Made by a program: the position numbers and the translations under genes. Shown one piece after another: positions 23,483-35,200 of a DNA stretch of 64,000 bases. Positions within the stretch are counted from its first letter, which is position 1, and each line of letters opens with the position of its first letter. Origin of the DNA: Puccinellia tenuiflora (Eukaryota > Streptophyta > Magnoliopsida > Poales > Poaceae); assembly GCA_012064385.1 (NCBI GenBank), contig QRDG01000068.1, positions 517,117 through 581,116 on the forward strand, written 5' to 3'. Below the pieces are notes generated by a model. It ran no database searches, was not told where the DNA came from, and saw only the letters and a program-made list of their open reading frames with translations.

Positions 23483-26254
23483 CTACGCTCCACGCCTTCC
23501 TCCACGTCCTCGGCTCCCTTGTCCACGTCCTCGGCTGCCTTGTCCAGGATATTTGGTACAATATTTTTCTTTGTGCCCTTTTTCATTGCAAAGCAAACAT
23601 ATTCGAGTACACCCACCAGCTTCAGACTCATCCATATTATTACGGATGCGACGCGACTGTCGTCTTCCTCTACTTACCCTCATTAGAGAAGGGTCTGGAA
23701 CATACTCCCTTTCTGCCGGGTTTACCTTGTTAAAATTACCAACAACCCTAAAACCAGTCATCTCCCCCGTCCAAGTATGAAGCACCTCTTCCTTCCTGTA
23801 ATATGGTGACACGAAACACCCTGGATTCAGTCCCATCTGAGCACACACAGCCAAGACATGTGAGCAAGGCAGATGGTATAGTCTTGGTTTGTTGCATGTG
23901 CACTCACATGTTGGATGTTCTTCATTACCAATCCTAACCTCCTGGGTCAGCAGCTCATTAGCTCCGCCAAATCTTCCTGTCGGTAAACGTACTTCAAACC
24001 TCGCTTCTTCATTACCAATTCTCACAACTGAGTGCAGCCGTGCTTTTTCTATCTTCTTGTCCATGTATATCTTTATCTTCCTGCAGTAAGGTGTATTGGG
24101 AAAATCCTCAATATGCTTGACGGCTTCTAGCCGTCTCTCCCTAAAATATGTCATTGTTCCATGCAGCACCCCCTCCACTAGCGCTGTCAATGGCAGACTT
24201 CTATTCCCTCTAAGGACGAAATTATAAATCTCAGCAAGGTTGGTTGTCATGATGCCGTACCTAGCTCCATGTGTATCGTGCAGCAAAGACCACTTCACAG
24301 GAGGCTCTTTCTCTATCCACTCTACAAAATTCCTTATTCTTGTTCCCTTTTTCCTCTTCGTTCTGGGTGGGTCAATTCCAGGAAGGTCACACAAACCTAC
24401 GGGTTCTTCATCTTCTCCCATCATTGCGGCCACCTGTGTAGCTACAGCTTGTGCCCTGGCGGCTTTCCTCTCCCTCACTTGCTTCCTCGTGAATTCATTC
24501 AGCCTCTCCCATATAAATTGATACTTCCTCCGCTGGTTCTGACTGCAAAGTCTTTTAAAAAGGTTCATAAGACGTTTACTCTTAAACTGTGAGTAAAAAT
24601 TAGCGCCAAGGTGGCGCATACACCAACGGCTCTGCAAATCAGTCCATGGCGTTGTTTCATCAATGGAAGGGTGTTGAAGTGCCTTAATAGCCTTTAACAT
24701 ACCAGGATGTCTGTCATGAAGAATGCAAACATTGGGCCGATCCTGCACAATAGCTACTTTTATTTGCCTGAAGAACCATAACCAACTCTCATAGTTCTCA
24801 CCCTCAACAAAGGCCATAGCAATTGGGATGATCTGATGGTTCCCGTCCACACCTATTGCGGTAAGGATCTGCCCCTTGTATTTTCCAGTGAGAAACGTTC
24901 CATCCACACACAACACCGGACGACAATGCCTGAAAGCTTGGATGCAAACAGAGAATGCGAAAAATACCCTATGCAAAACCTTATATCCAGGAGCCGTATC
25001 CATATAGCGGTGCTGGACGTCCACATAAGTGCCAGGATTTCTATGCTGCAATGTGCGAAGAAGACGGACAACGTTGTCATAAGAGTCCAAAAAGGTCCCG
25101 AACCTCTCCTCTAAAGCTATCTGCTTAGCTCTCCAAGCCTTCCCGTATGAAATATCATAGGACCATCTTGCCTTTACTGTGTTCTGGATATTTTTGGCTG
25201 GAAAATCTTTCGTCTTCACAATCTCACTGAATAAGAGACGCGCAATGAGAGTGGAAGTTAGATTTGGATGTTCTTTCAACATGTTCTCTCTGATACATGT
25301 GTGAGCCACGACGTCCGAGACGAGCCAATTCACGTCATACTTCGGAACGTGTGCATGCACCCTTCCAGGACAGCCAATTTCAACACAGCTCAGTGTCAGA
25401 TATTTTGGACATGACACATCAGTTCGGTAAATCTTTTGTGTGGACATTGCCCACCTTGTTACGGCGTCCCTTAGCTGCTGCTTCGAGGTATACTGAGCAC
25501 CTACTTCAACATTATTCATGTGATACTCCCATGCCGATTCCTGCCCAGTATTCACAGTCATAACGGTCGACATGTCCTCATTCCAGGAATTAGGAATAGG
25601 CACATCATCATCATTATCTTCGTCATCTTCTACATTATCTTCTTCGTTAGAATTAAGATCCGTCATCAACCCATCCTCGTCTTCATTCTCCATCTCTTGC
25701 TGCATACTTCCTACGCCCGCCTCCTCATCCTCTTCCCAATGCTCATCTCCGTCAGCCTCACCACTTTCAGGACCCTCACCGCTTTCGGGAGCTCCTGCCG
25801 ATTGACCACTCTGTACACTTTGAGACAGAAATTCAGAAGGATCAACAGGTTCTGACCCAGTTGCCTGACTATTTTGTCCAGCTTCATAACCAATGCCACC
25901 TTCTGCCAAATTGTTCTGCTTAGGCACAAACAACACGAGGATGATAGGTTTCGTACCTCGGCGTTTGCATGATGCTAGCCAATTCACCCAGGCCTGTGTC
26001 CGATCTAGCGGTATCAACTCCCAACAAATATTTGTACGAGATTTTGACCATAATGACTGAATCCTAACAGTCCATAAATTAGGATCAAAGCCAAAATTCA
26101 TCGTCAAATAGTGTTGGACCGCGCTTATTCTCACTTTATCAGGATCCGTCAACGGAATCTCCATATTTGCAAATTCACTCAGATCAACCCCTGACTCATT
26201 TGTGCGGACAGTACCATAACCATAGTAAATGACAATACTAACCACTTCGGACAT
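23483..26254 (-). CDS. MULE-1 transposase (MURA family)
   Basis: 923 residues, one uninterrupted frame. The N-terminal about 120 residues resemble the PB1-like head seen in some plant MULE transposases. An acidic linker (about 150-230) leads to the DNA-binding region with a SCPKYLTLSC..GCPGRVHAH cluster (about 281-302). The catalytic core has VDGTFLTGKYKGQ with D451 and HDRHPGM with D514; the third acidic residue probably lies in the later NLAEIYN stretch. A SWIM zinc finger (CECTC..CSHVLAVC) and a CCHC knuckle (CLLCNEKGHKEKYC) end the protein. It would cut and rejoin the MULE ends in the nucleus. The start is the first ATG after an upstream stop, and the length is typical for an autonomous MULE. 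Confidence 0.93.
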   Translation of the reverse strand: MSEVVSIVIYYGYGTVRTNESGVDLSEFANMEIPLTDPDKVRISAVQHYLTMNFGFDPNLWTVRIQSLWSKSRTNICWELIPLDRTQAWVNWLASCKRRGTKPIILVLFVPKQNNLAEGGIGYEAGQNSQATGSEPVDPSEFLSQSVQSGQSAGAPESGEGPESGEADGDEHWEEDEEAGVGSMQQEMENEDEDGLMTDLNSNEEDNVEDDEDNDDDVPIPNSWNEDMSTVMTVNTGQESAWEYHMNNVEVGAQYTSKQQLRDAVTRWAMSTQKIYRTDVSCPKYLTLSCVEIGCPGRVHAHVPKYDVNWLVSDVVAHTCIRENMLKEHPNLTSTLIARLLFSEIVKTKDFPAKNIQNTVKARWSYDISYGKAWRAKQIALEERFGTFLDSYDNVVRLLRTLQHRNPGTYVDVQHRYMDTAPGYKVLHRVFFAFSVCIQAFRHCRPVLCVDGTFLTGKYKGQILTAIGVDGNHQIIPIAMAFVEGENYESWLWFFRQIKVAIVQDRPNVCILHDRHPGMLKAIKALQHPSIDETTPWTDLQSRWCMRHLGANFYSQFKSKRLMNLFKRLCSQNQRRKYQFIWERLNEFTRKQVRERKAARAQAVATQVAAMMGEDEEPVGLCDLPGIDPPRTKRKKGTRIRNFVEWIEKEPPVKWSLLHDTHGARYGIMTTNLAEIYNFVLRGNRSLPLTALVEGVLHGTMTYFRERRLEAVKHIEDFPNTPYCRKIKIYMDKKIEKARLHSVVRIGNEEARFEVRLPTGRFGGANELLTQEVRIGNEEHPTCECTCNKPRLYHLPCSHVLAVCAQMGLNPGCFVSPYYRKEEVLHTWTGEMTGFRVVGNFNKVNPAEREYVPDPSLMRVSRGRRQSRRIRNNMDESEAGGCTRICLLCNEKGHKEKYCTKYPGQGSRGRGQGSRGRGGRRGA

Positions 26255-26764
26255 GTCTCCTCACCTAAACAAACATATTGCATCATCAAATACTATATAA
26301 CTAAATAATCTTAATAAGATATCCACCTGCAAAATTACATCCACCTAAAATAAATCTAATCTTACAACTTATCTAAACAAAATTATACACCGAACAAGAT
26401 TAGGATTTACCCTTGATGCGTGCAAAATCACTCCTTCCTCCTCCCGAGATTCAACGTAGCATCACCACCACCGCTGCACCACTACTGCTACTCCACCAAC
26501 ATCACCACCGCCCACCATTGCTCCACCACCGAAACTAAAAATAGCTCCAAAAACTATCCCAAGAACAGATCCGGGATGCCCTTGGCCTCTAGTTTTGATT
26601 TGTGGAATAAAACGTATACTTTGCTGGCTATTTTTAGAGATCAATCGAGAGTTCACCGGAGCTTTTTTCGAAAGAGAGAGGAAAGGAGAAGAGGCAGGCA
26701 AGAGAAGAAAAGGGAGAAGAGAAGAGAACCAGGAGGTGTCGGCAGGGTGTGGAGGGTGGAGGTG

Positions 26765-26940
26765 TCGGCAGGGCCACCTTTCGGCTGGCAGCCGGCCGAA
26801 AGGAACTAATCGGCACTCAGCCGGCCGAAACTGCGGGCCCCGCTCTGCATGGGCATGCATGGCGTCTACTTACCGGCCGACAGAGGTGTTTCGGCTCTCT
26901 GCGAGCCGAAAGGAGAGTTTCGGCTCTCTGCGAGCCGACG
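26765..26940. repeat. MULE-1 right subterminal GCCGAAA hairpin cluster
   Basis: It repeats the left-end theme. CTTTCGGCTGGCAGCCGGCC is followed by GAAAGG, then CGGCACTCAGCCGGCCGAAA. Two near-identical TTTCGGCTCTCTGCGAGCCG units follow at about 26889-26938, the last running into the terminal inverted repeat. Confidence 0.85.
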
Positions 26941-27021
26941 GCGCAATAGATTTGGAATTTTTTCATTCTGCGTAATATTTTCCGAGTTACGATTAAAAAA
27001 ATAATATTAAAAAAAAAACTC
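26930..27021 (-). repeat. MULE-1 right terminal inverted repeat
   Basis: 92 bp, inverse of the left repeat with a few substitutions. It is followed at once by the second CCTCAGAGCC target copy. Confidence 0.93.
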
Positions 27022-27031
27022 CCTCAGAGCC

Positions 27032-27878
27032 AGTAGTGATTGCTACTGCTGAAAAAAAAACAAGGAGTAGTAAACAAACAGTCTGCAGGCTGGCTCTTGG
27101 GTGAAGGGAGGAGGCAGTGCATGCGCTAGCAGTTTGCTGTGCCTCGCGATTTTGTTTGTGGTCTGTGTTTTGAATGGTGGGATAGCATGGGGCCTACGGA
27201 GATACTAGACCCCTTTGCCGCGCCGCTTCCTTACATTTTTTGGTAGGTTGTTTTTTTAGATGGGGTGCTAGGTTGTTACTATGTGCTCATTTATTTTCGG
27301 ATTTGCTAATTCTCAGTCGCCTCAGAATTAGTTAAATCTCAGTCACGTCTATTGCCGTCGGATCAGATGCATTGAGATTCGTGTTTTCTTTTTTTCCTGA
27401 GCGTTTTTCTCATGCGTTTTGTGTGGCGTGGGCTGTTTTCGCTTGGGATGCCCTTTGCTGCTTTTTGGACTGCCCGTATGTGGATGGTTTTCTGGGCCTC
27501 TGGTCAATTTTGTTCGTTGTTGCTTTTTGGGCTGTCGGTACGTGGAGGGTATTCTGGCCCTTTTTGTTCCTCCATGGGCTATAGGAGGATGTGTCATTCC
27601 TTTTTTCAGTTTTTGATTTTTACTTTTGTCCGTTGTTTTGGCCTGTGTTTTGTTCCCTATAAAAGAGGTGTTGTGTTTTTGCGTCGCCTCACACTTTTTT
27701 TTTCTTTTTTTTGCAGTGACGCGGTGAGTGAGCGTGAGAGATAGAAAAATATAATAAATCGGCATGGTCCTCAATCAAGTGGTGGATGTGGGTGTTTCTC
27801 ATTTATTTTTTAGAAGGCACCAAAAATAATATTTTTTATTTTCTACATATGTTTTTACTTTTCAAATAACATGGTTGT
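27032..27878. other. Unassigned spacer between MULE-1 and Copia-2
   Basis: T-rich on the plus strand. A palindrome-like AATTCTCAGTCGCCTCAGAA lies near 27309, with a further TCTCAGTC word nearby. Two diverged about 57-bp copies, each with a CGTATGTGGATGG or CGTACGTGGAGGG word followed by TTCTGG, occur at about 27460-27575. The frames here (27349-27774) carry no motif. It may be a remnant of another element, but I cannot name it. Confidence 0.4.
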
Positions 27879-28658
27879 TGAAAGGATCGACGAGGTTAAC
27901 TAGAGGGGGGTGAATAGGTTAACTACAAATTTTACTTCGTTTTCGTTTTAAATTGATATTTCTCAAATATAAGTTCTCCAGATTATGCAACTAGATGAAC
28001 AACCCTATATGTTGAGCAAATGACTACTAGCACAAGATATATGTATGAGTAAGCTAGTAGCAACAAGTAAAGGATAGTTGAGGAATAACCAACAAGTTGA
28101 CGCGGAGATTTATCCCGAAGTTCACTTCCCAATGGAAGCTAATCTCCGTTGGAGCGGCGCGGTGTTCACCAAAGTGAAACACCGAGTAGCCTTGATATGG
28201 CACACCATATCTCCGTTGTGTCTTACCACCGATGTGGCGAGACACTTGTCACTATGTTGCCGTTGAGGTTGACAACTAGAACCTTTACAAGGATGAAGCA
28301 CACTCCACAAGTTGGAGGGTCTTCACCAAATGCACCGAGCCGCCAAGACTCGATGCCCAAGGCCGGGGCACACACCACAACTCAATTGGTGGCTCCCGGC
28401 AAAGTCTTCGTAGCTCCCAAAGCTCCGAAGGACCACAACCTCTTAGGGTTCCAATGAACTCAAAGAGTAGCAAGCCCCCTCTCACAAATCAAGGGGGAAA
28501 TCAAATTGGTTTTGGTGGAAGTGTAGATCTAGGTCTCCTCTCTCAAATCCCCAAAGGGCTAAGTGATTGAGTGGCTAGAGAGGGAGATCTATTGATTTGA
28601 AGCTTTCAAACAATGGAGGTGTTCTTCTTTTGGTCGTGGTAGTTGTCTCGAGGTAGAT

Positions 28659-28680
28659 GGAGGGGTATTAGTACCCCTCC
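28659..28680 (-). promoter_or_regulatory. Copia-2 3' LTR promoter palindrome, TATA core altered
   Basis: GGAGGGG and CCCCTCC arms surround TATTAGTA. The equivalent in the 5' LTR (38863-38884) has TATAAATA at this place, so one copy has lost or gained the TATA core. Confidence 0.6.
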
Positions 28681-28769
28681 CCGAAATCAAGCCGTTGGGT
28701 GCAGGGGATGTCCGGTCTGGAGGTCAGCCCAGGCCGGCCTGGGGGCCGGCCCACGATCATCATGCAGGA

Positions 28770-29100
28770 ACAAACTGGGCCGCCGGCCTGGAGCCCGGCC
28801 TGGGCCGGCCTGGGGGCCGGCCACCCACCAGTCGCGCCCGGCCAGGGACCCGGCCTGGGCCGGTCTGGGGGCCGGTCACCCACCAGACCTACCCGGCCTG
28901 GAACCCGGCCAAGGCCGGTCTGGGGGCCGGTCACCCACCAGACCCACCCGGCCTGGAACCCGGCCAAGGCCGGTCTGGGGGCCGGTCACCCACCAGACCC
29001 ACCCGGCCTGGAACCCGGCCAAGGCCGGTCTGGGGACCGGTCACCCACCAGACCCACCCGGCCTGGAGCCCGGCCTAGGCCGGTCTGGGGGCCGGCCAGC
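28770..29100. repeat. 55-bp GC-rich tandem repeat in the Copia-2 3' LTR
   Basis: The word CACCCACCAG recurs at 28822, 28877, 28932, 28987 and 29042, an exact 55-base spacing. Each unit contains GGCCGG palindromic words and CCCGGCCTGG. In element orientation the array lies just upstream of the TATA palindrome, within U3. Confidence 0.92.
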
Positions 29101-29814
29101 CTGCAGAACAGCTTTTCCTTCCTGTTCCATTTCCGACAATACGGCATTTCTTCCTTTTTGCATACATAGACATACACTAGTATCCTTTTGATGTAGACAG
29201 TCATATTTCCTGTTGATACTAGAGAGTATGTTAAATACTTCCAAGTGTTGTAATCAAACGTCAAAACAAGATTAACGGACAATGTCCTTTCAATCTCCCC
29301 CTTTTTGATGTTTGATGACAACACAAAGATTTGCAAAATAAGTCTCATTTAAGCATGTCTAAATTTTTGAGTGAAGCTCCCCCTAAAGCTTACAAGCCAA
29401 CAAGGTATACAACTAAAAATTGCTCAAGCAAGAACAAGTGATAGATAAACATATATATACTATGTGAGCAAAGGACATACGATAGTTCTCACCATAGTCC
29501 TCAAATGAGAAGAGCACTTTTCTCACCTTGGACTTCATATAGAAATAATCTTGGAATAATATCGCCTTGCAATGGACTCCAAAGAATAGATAGTAAACGG
29601 AGGAAGTCCTTACAATAACATAACGGAGGTCCAAGATTATCCTTACAATAAATTCCGGGAGACATAACAAATAGAGTTCACTTAAGAAACATGCAAATGA
29701 GAAGGGAAACATGCAAACGATGAAAACGCAATGTAATGCAAATCCCCGGATAATAATCTCTCCCCCTTTGGCATCAAGACACCAAAAAGGGAGAAATAGC
29801 AGTGAGAACCATGA

Positions 29815-31307
29815 TCACTCTTCATCATCAGCCTCCTCTTCATCCTCAACATCATACTCATCATCATGTGCAGCTGGACCGGAGCTAGACTGACCAGGGT
29901 CGCCTTGCCAATATGGAGCAAGAGAGGAGGCATCATCGCCAAACCAGAAAGTGTACTCGTTCTGGGCCATATAGGTGTCCTCAGAGACTTCAGCTGAGCT
30001 TTCAGGACCAACAGGAAGCTTAAGCTGAGTCATAATAGCATGTTGATTGCGATTGTAGCTCTTCTGCTTAGCATAGGTCTTGTAGTCAGATTTCCTTTTC
30101 TGAGCAAAGAAGCAGTTCATCTTCTTGAGTGCTTTGATTATAACATTTTGCTTCATAGGAGCCTCACCATCCGCATCTTCATCATTCTGACCATGATATG
30201 GAGGGACATAGACAGGTGCATCTGGAAGAGGAGCAGGTACAGCAACAAGAGGAGGCACATACATCTCATATGACTCGATCACATCAGAGCTTAACTTGGT
30301 GTTGAAAAGAGTCTGCAGATAAGGACCATAAATGGGAACCTTGTTCTTAAGAACCACCAGGCGCATCTCTTGCCACATGTAGTCAAGGATATCTATTTGC
30401 TTCTTTCTCATATAGAGAGGAACAATCTGGTTTAGACAGTTGATCATCCGCTGGCGAACTTCGCCCTTTTCTCCATATTTGCAATTGAGACAGTTTCTCA
30501 GGATGCCATGAACAACTCTCCAGTAATGATACATCCAAGAAATCTTGGGAATTTTTCCACGGAGCCCTATCCCCGGTGGATAGCAATGACGAAGCCCTAT
30601 CTCAGCCTGCATAACCTTTGAGCAATGAAGACGAGCATAGCATGGTGCAAAGGGAAGTTCCTCAAGCTGAAATAATGCCCCAAATTCTGCCAGAGTAGCT
30701 GTGCATACAGTAGTGTGACACATCCAAGTCATAGTCCTCTTGGGTACGGTGGAGAAATGAACAGTGGCATAGAATTGTTTGAGTAACTCAGGAGAATACG
30801 GAGTGCTAACAGTCATGAGCTTAGAGATTTGATGATAATCCATAAGTTCCATCACATCTGGCCATACCTCCCTAGTATGCTCAAGATTGAAATAAGAGGT
30901 GGGCACATGCTTGTTCTTTTTCTTATTAATACATTGATGATATACTTGCTGATGCATCTTGCAATAGAACCTAGGATCATCCGGACAGGTGCTATGGCCA
31001 AATGCATAGGGGTTGAAAACCAAACGGTCTTGCTCAAACTCAAGAGTAGGCACTTTGGTCCAAATAGCACGTACCGGTTCATCTGGATTCACAAGTGGCG
31101 GAGGCGGAGGGTTTCCCGTTGGCTTGGGAGCTTGCTTGGACTTAGCTCTTCTGACCGCGGCCTTCTTGAGTTTCTTGTCTTGGGCATGGAGGATTGAGCA
31201 TCATAATCATCAACAATATCATCTAGCCCATCGAACGTCTTGCTTCCCTTGCCTCCGGCCTTGCTTGACTGTGGAAACTCCTCCCAATCATCACTCCAAT
31301 TGTCCAT
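29815..31307 (-). pseudogene. Extra open frame between pol and 3' LTR of Copia-2
   Basis: A 425-residue frame (31092-29815) continues one that starts at the ATG at 31307 (MDNWSDDWEEF), joined by a single frameshift between about 31190 and 31090. The protein has a Pro-rich linker, an aromatic/Cys-rich middle (YCKMHQQVYHQC, CKYGEKGEVRQR) and a very acidic C-terminus. No signal peptide, clear transmembrane helix or enzyme motif is visible. Position matches the env-like frame of Sireviruses, but I do not recognise its fold and assign no function. Its long open stretch, beside a pol with several frameshifts, is notable. Confidence 0.6.
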
Positions 31308-31582
31308 CTCAAATCTTGAGAGGGGAACCTCAAGAACACACTAACAAGGGAGAAGATCCACCCAAAATCGGCACAAAACGGGGAAGTATGTGGATAGGAT
31401 GAGAGATCGGATGATTCTCTCTCAGATTTGTGGAGGGGAAGAAGTGGGTAGTGGTTCAAACGGAGGGGAAGGTGGAGGAGCTTGAGTGTGGGTAGAGGGC
31501 AGCCATGGAGGGGAGAGGCATGGGGAAGAAGATGGGAAACTGCCTTGGGTCGAATCCCCGTGTGTGGTTAAGTTCCCAGGCG

Positions 31583-31765
31583 CGCCGGCCTGGAAACCGG
31601 CCAGGGCCGGGCGGGAGGCCGGGCTGGCACCCGACCAGGGCCAGGCGGTAGGCCGGGCGCGCCCCCGAGCCAACCGGCCTGGCAGCCGGCCAGGGCCGAG
31701 CGGTAGGCCGGGCGCGCCCCCGAGCCAGCCGGCCTGGGCCGGGTCGGAGGCCGGGCCAAGCCCAG
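31583..31765. repeat. Internal GGCCGG-rich repeat of Copia-2
   Basis: GGCCGGGC, CCGGCCAGGG and GCGCGCCCCCGAGCCA words recur two or three times in the non-coding stretch between RNase H and the extra frame. It is similar in style to the LTR arrays but lies inside the element. Confidence 0.75.
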
Positions 31766-32232
31766 GAAGGCAATGGCTTCTTCGACTTCATCCATCTTTG
31801 CTTGTTTGACTTTCTTGAACTCCGAGCACTTTGCATCATTCGAAATACCACTGAGCAATCGTTGAGTGATCCGGGGGAGATGCAAAACATGATGAAAACT
31901 CCACACAAAATAAACCTCAAATAAGTATTGCATGTGATGCAAGGAAAATGGCAAATGAGAAATATGCATGTATTTGAGAAAAGGTCGGTGGCCTAGGCCA
32001 CCATATATGAGTGTATGGCATGCCACCGCGAAGATATATCTTGGGTGCATAACCAAAACTCATCATTTAAGCTCATATGTGAATATTCTTGAGACATCAA
32101 TGAAAACATTGCTATTGACATAATGGGAGGAGGGAGAGTCCAATAGATTAGGACAACACTCCCCCTAAATCCATGCCTATATCTAGAATTCAAATAACAC
32201 TTCTAGGAGAGGTGTGTATGCAAGATTTGTAA

Positions 32233-35200
32233 TCAAACAAAGTTGCTTGCACATACGACATTGATTTGTCCCCTCAATTCCTTGAATCTCTTCTCGTCAA
32301 GTGGTTTTGTGAATATATCGGCGAGTTGATCTTTGGTGTTGATATATGAAAGTGAGATATCTCCATTTGCCACATGATCACGGATAAAATGATACCGTAT
32401 TTCAATATGCTTCGTCTTGCCATGGAGCACGGGATTGTGAGCAATTCTTATAGCACTTTCGTTATCACATAAAAGAGGCAATGTCTTTTTCTTAATTCCG
32501 AAATCCTCAAGACATTGTCTCATCCATAATAATTGAGAGCAACAACTTGCGGTGGCAATATACTCGGCTTCCGTGGAGGAAGTGGATATGCAATTTTGTT
32601 TCTTCGAAGACCAACACACAAGTGACCTACCAAGAAATTGGCAAGCACCCGAGGTTGATTTCCTAGTCACTTTGTCACCGGCCCAATCCGCATCCGAGTA
32701 CCCCACAAGATCAAAGCTTGTATTTGAAGGATACCAAAGGCCATGATTAGAGGTATCCACCAAGTACCTAAGAATTCTTTTGATGGCGGTCATATGGCTT
32801 TCCTTAGGGTTAGATTGAAATCTTGCACACAAACCCACACTAAACATGATATCCGGTCTAGATGCACAAAGATAAAGCAAAGAACCAATCATAGAACGAT
32901 AAAGCTTTTGGTCAACCGGAATACCTTCGTGATCTAGTGTTAGATTCACGTTTGTTGCCATTGGAAATCTCAATGGGCTTGCATTTGACATATCAAACTT
33001 CTTGAGCATGTCTTGAATATATTTAGCTTGGCAAATAAAGGTTCCTTCGTCATATTGCTCAATTTCAAAACCAAGGAAGAACTTAATTCACCCATCATAG
33101 ACATCTCAAATTCACTTGTCATTAGCTTAGCAAATTGTTCTACAAAAGAGACATTAGTAGAACCAAATATAATATCATCAACATATACTTGGCATACAAA
33201 GAATTCTCCATTTACACTCTTGGTGAAGAGTGTGGGATCGATTACCCCAAGTGCAAAACCACGGTCTACTAGGAACTCCTTTAAGTGATCGTACCAAGCA
33301 CGTGGGGCTTGTTTGAGGCCATAAAAAGCCTTGTGGAGTACGTAGACATGGTTAGGACACTTGGGATCTTCGAACCCCGGAGGTTGTTTAACATATACCA
33401 TCTCATTAAGTGGACCATTTAGAAATGCACTTTTAACATCCATTTGATATAAAGTGAATTTATAACTAGAAGAAAATGCAAGCAATATACGAATGGATTC
33501 AAGTCTAGCTACGGGAGCAAAAGTTTCACCGTAGTCAAGTCCTTCGACTTGAGAGTAGCCTTGAGCAACCAAACGAGCTTTGTTGCGAATCACTTGTCCA
33601 TGATTATCTTGCTTGTTCTTGAACACCCATTTGGTTCCAATCACATTATGGTTCTTGGGTCTTTCCACTAGGGACCATACTTTGTTTCTCTCAAAGTTAT
33701 GGAGCTCTTCGTGCATAGCATGGACCCAATCTTCATCTTCAAGAGCTTCATACACCTTGGTAGGTTCAAAATGTGATATATGAGCATGAACGCCACAAAA
33801 GAGTAATAGTTGCCTCCGAGTGGACACACTCCTTCCAAGACCACCAATGATGTTCTTTTGATAGAGAGATTTTGATGTAATGCCACGGCCTTGCTAGCCA
33901 CTCGACGAGCAAGGGCATCTGAGGGTCTCTCATTTGGAGGTGCATCTTCATCATCTCCTTCATCTTGATTTTGATTAATCCGAGAGTGGGTTGGAGTTCT
34001 TGGTGAGAGATCACCAAAATCTTGACCACCATTATCATTGGGTGAATCTTGATCGTTATCATGATGGTTGGTATCATCTTGTAGATCTTGAGCTTGTTCT
34101 TGGTTTGCCGCTTGATCGATGGTTGATGTAGAGGGCTCCACTTGCGTCGAGCTTGAGTCCAACTCCGTTGCCACAAGGGTTCCTCAATGGGTATAAGAGG
34201 ACCTATACCCATTCTTCCTATGGCGATGGAGGAGGGCTCATCACCTACATCATCAAGATCAACTTGCCCCACTTGGGAGCCATTATCCTCATGGAACACC
34301 ACATTCATAGATTCTTCAACACACCCGGTGGATATGTTGTAGACTCTATAAGTGTGGGAATCCTTGGCGTAACCAACAATATGCCTTCAAAAGTTCTAGG
34401 CTCAAATTTAGGCAATTTAGAACCTTTAATGTAAACTTGACATTTGCAACCAAAAACTTTAATATAAGAGAGGTTGGGCTTTTTACCACCAAGAAGTTCA
34501 AAAGGAGTCTTGTTAGTGAATGGGCGGAGATAGAGCCGGTTGGATAGATGACAAGCAGTGTTGATGGCTTCGGCCCAAAATTATATGGAGACTTGAATTC
34601 GGCCATCATAGTTCCTGCCATATCAATAAGTGTACGGTTCTTTCTTTCCGCAACACCATTTCGTGAGGGTATACGCAGCGGAATATTGGTGTCTAATACC
34701 CTCATCACTCAAGAATTCATCCATGGTGTAATTCTGAATTCGGTTCCATTGTCACTTCTTATGGCCAAGATGGTTGTATCATATTGGCGTTGTACTTGAG
34801 TAGCCCAATCAATGAATTCCTTTTGAGTTCACTCTTTTTCTTGATATAGAAGGTCCAAGTGTATCTTGTATAATCATCAACAATCACCAAGCAATATTTC
34901 TTGCCACCAAGGCTTTCATAAGTAGGAGGTCCAAACAAATCCATATGAATGAGTTGGAAGGGCCTCGTTGTATTGATTGTTGTCACTTTGGGATGGTTCT
35001 TCTCATGCATCTTTCCGGCAACACAAGAGCTACAAGGACGATCTTTGGAAAAAATCACTTTGTTAGTCCTTCCACATGCTCACCCTGATAAGTGTTTGCA
35101 AGTTTCTCATACCGACGTGGCCCAACCAGCGATGCCAAAGCCAACCCACGTCGGATTTAGCCATTAGACTTGTGGCAATATGTGTAGTTTCTTTCGAGAA

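Larger units (their letters stand above)
22052..27021. mobile_element. MULE-1: two-gene Mutator-like transposon (5.0 kb), apparently intact
   Basis: Terminal inverted repeats of 92 bp (22052-22143, 26930-27021) are flanked by a perfect 10-bp target duplication CCTCAGAGCC (22042-22051, 27022-27031). Inside are two convergent genes: a GRF zinc-finger gene on plus (22511-23184) and a MURA-type transposase on minus (26254-23483), tail to tail about 300 bp apart. Both frames are open, and the inverted repeats differ at only a handful of positions by eye, so the insertion looks young. Clusters of GCCGAAA hairpins lie just inside each end. Confidence 0.95.
27879..29292 (-). repeat. Copia-2 3' LTR
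   Basis: 1,414 bp, paired with 38085-39544. It is very similar in the first about 800 plus-strand bases and the last about 150, but differs in the GC-rich repeat zone between. The polypurine tract (AAAAAGGGGGAGAT on minus) abuts its inner edge. Confidence 0.9.

Noticed and set aside
28822..29100. Evenly spaced 55-bp repeats that could suggest a CRISPR array.
   Set aside because: The whole unit repeats with no unique spacers, and it lies inside a plant LTR.
28643..29191. Overlapping Pro/Gly/Arg-rich frames in several phases (182, 156, 127 residues).
   Set aside because: They are read-outs of the 55-bp GC-rich tandem repeat in the LTR; all frames stay open because the repeat lacks stops.
29815..31307. 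Calling the extra Copia-2 frame an envelope gene.
   Set aside because: No signal peptide, membrane helix or cleavage site can be seen; position alone is not enough.
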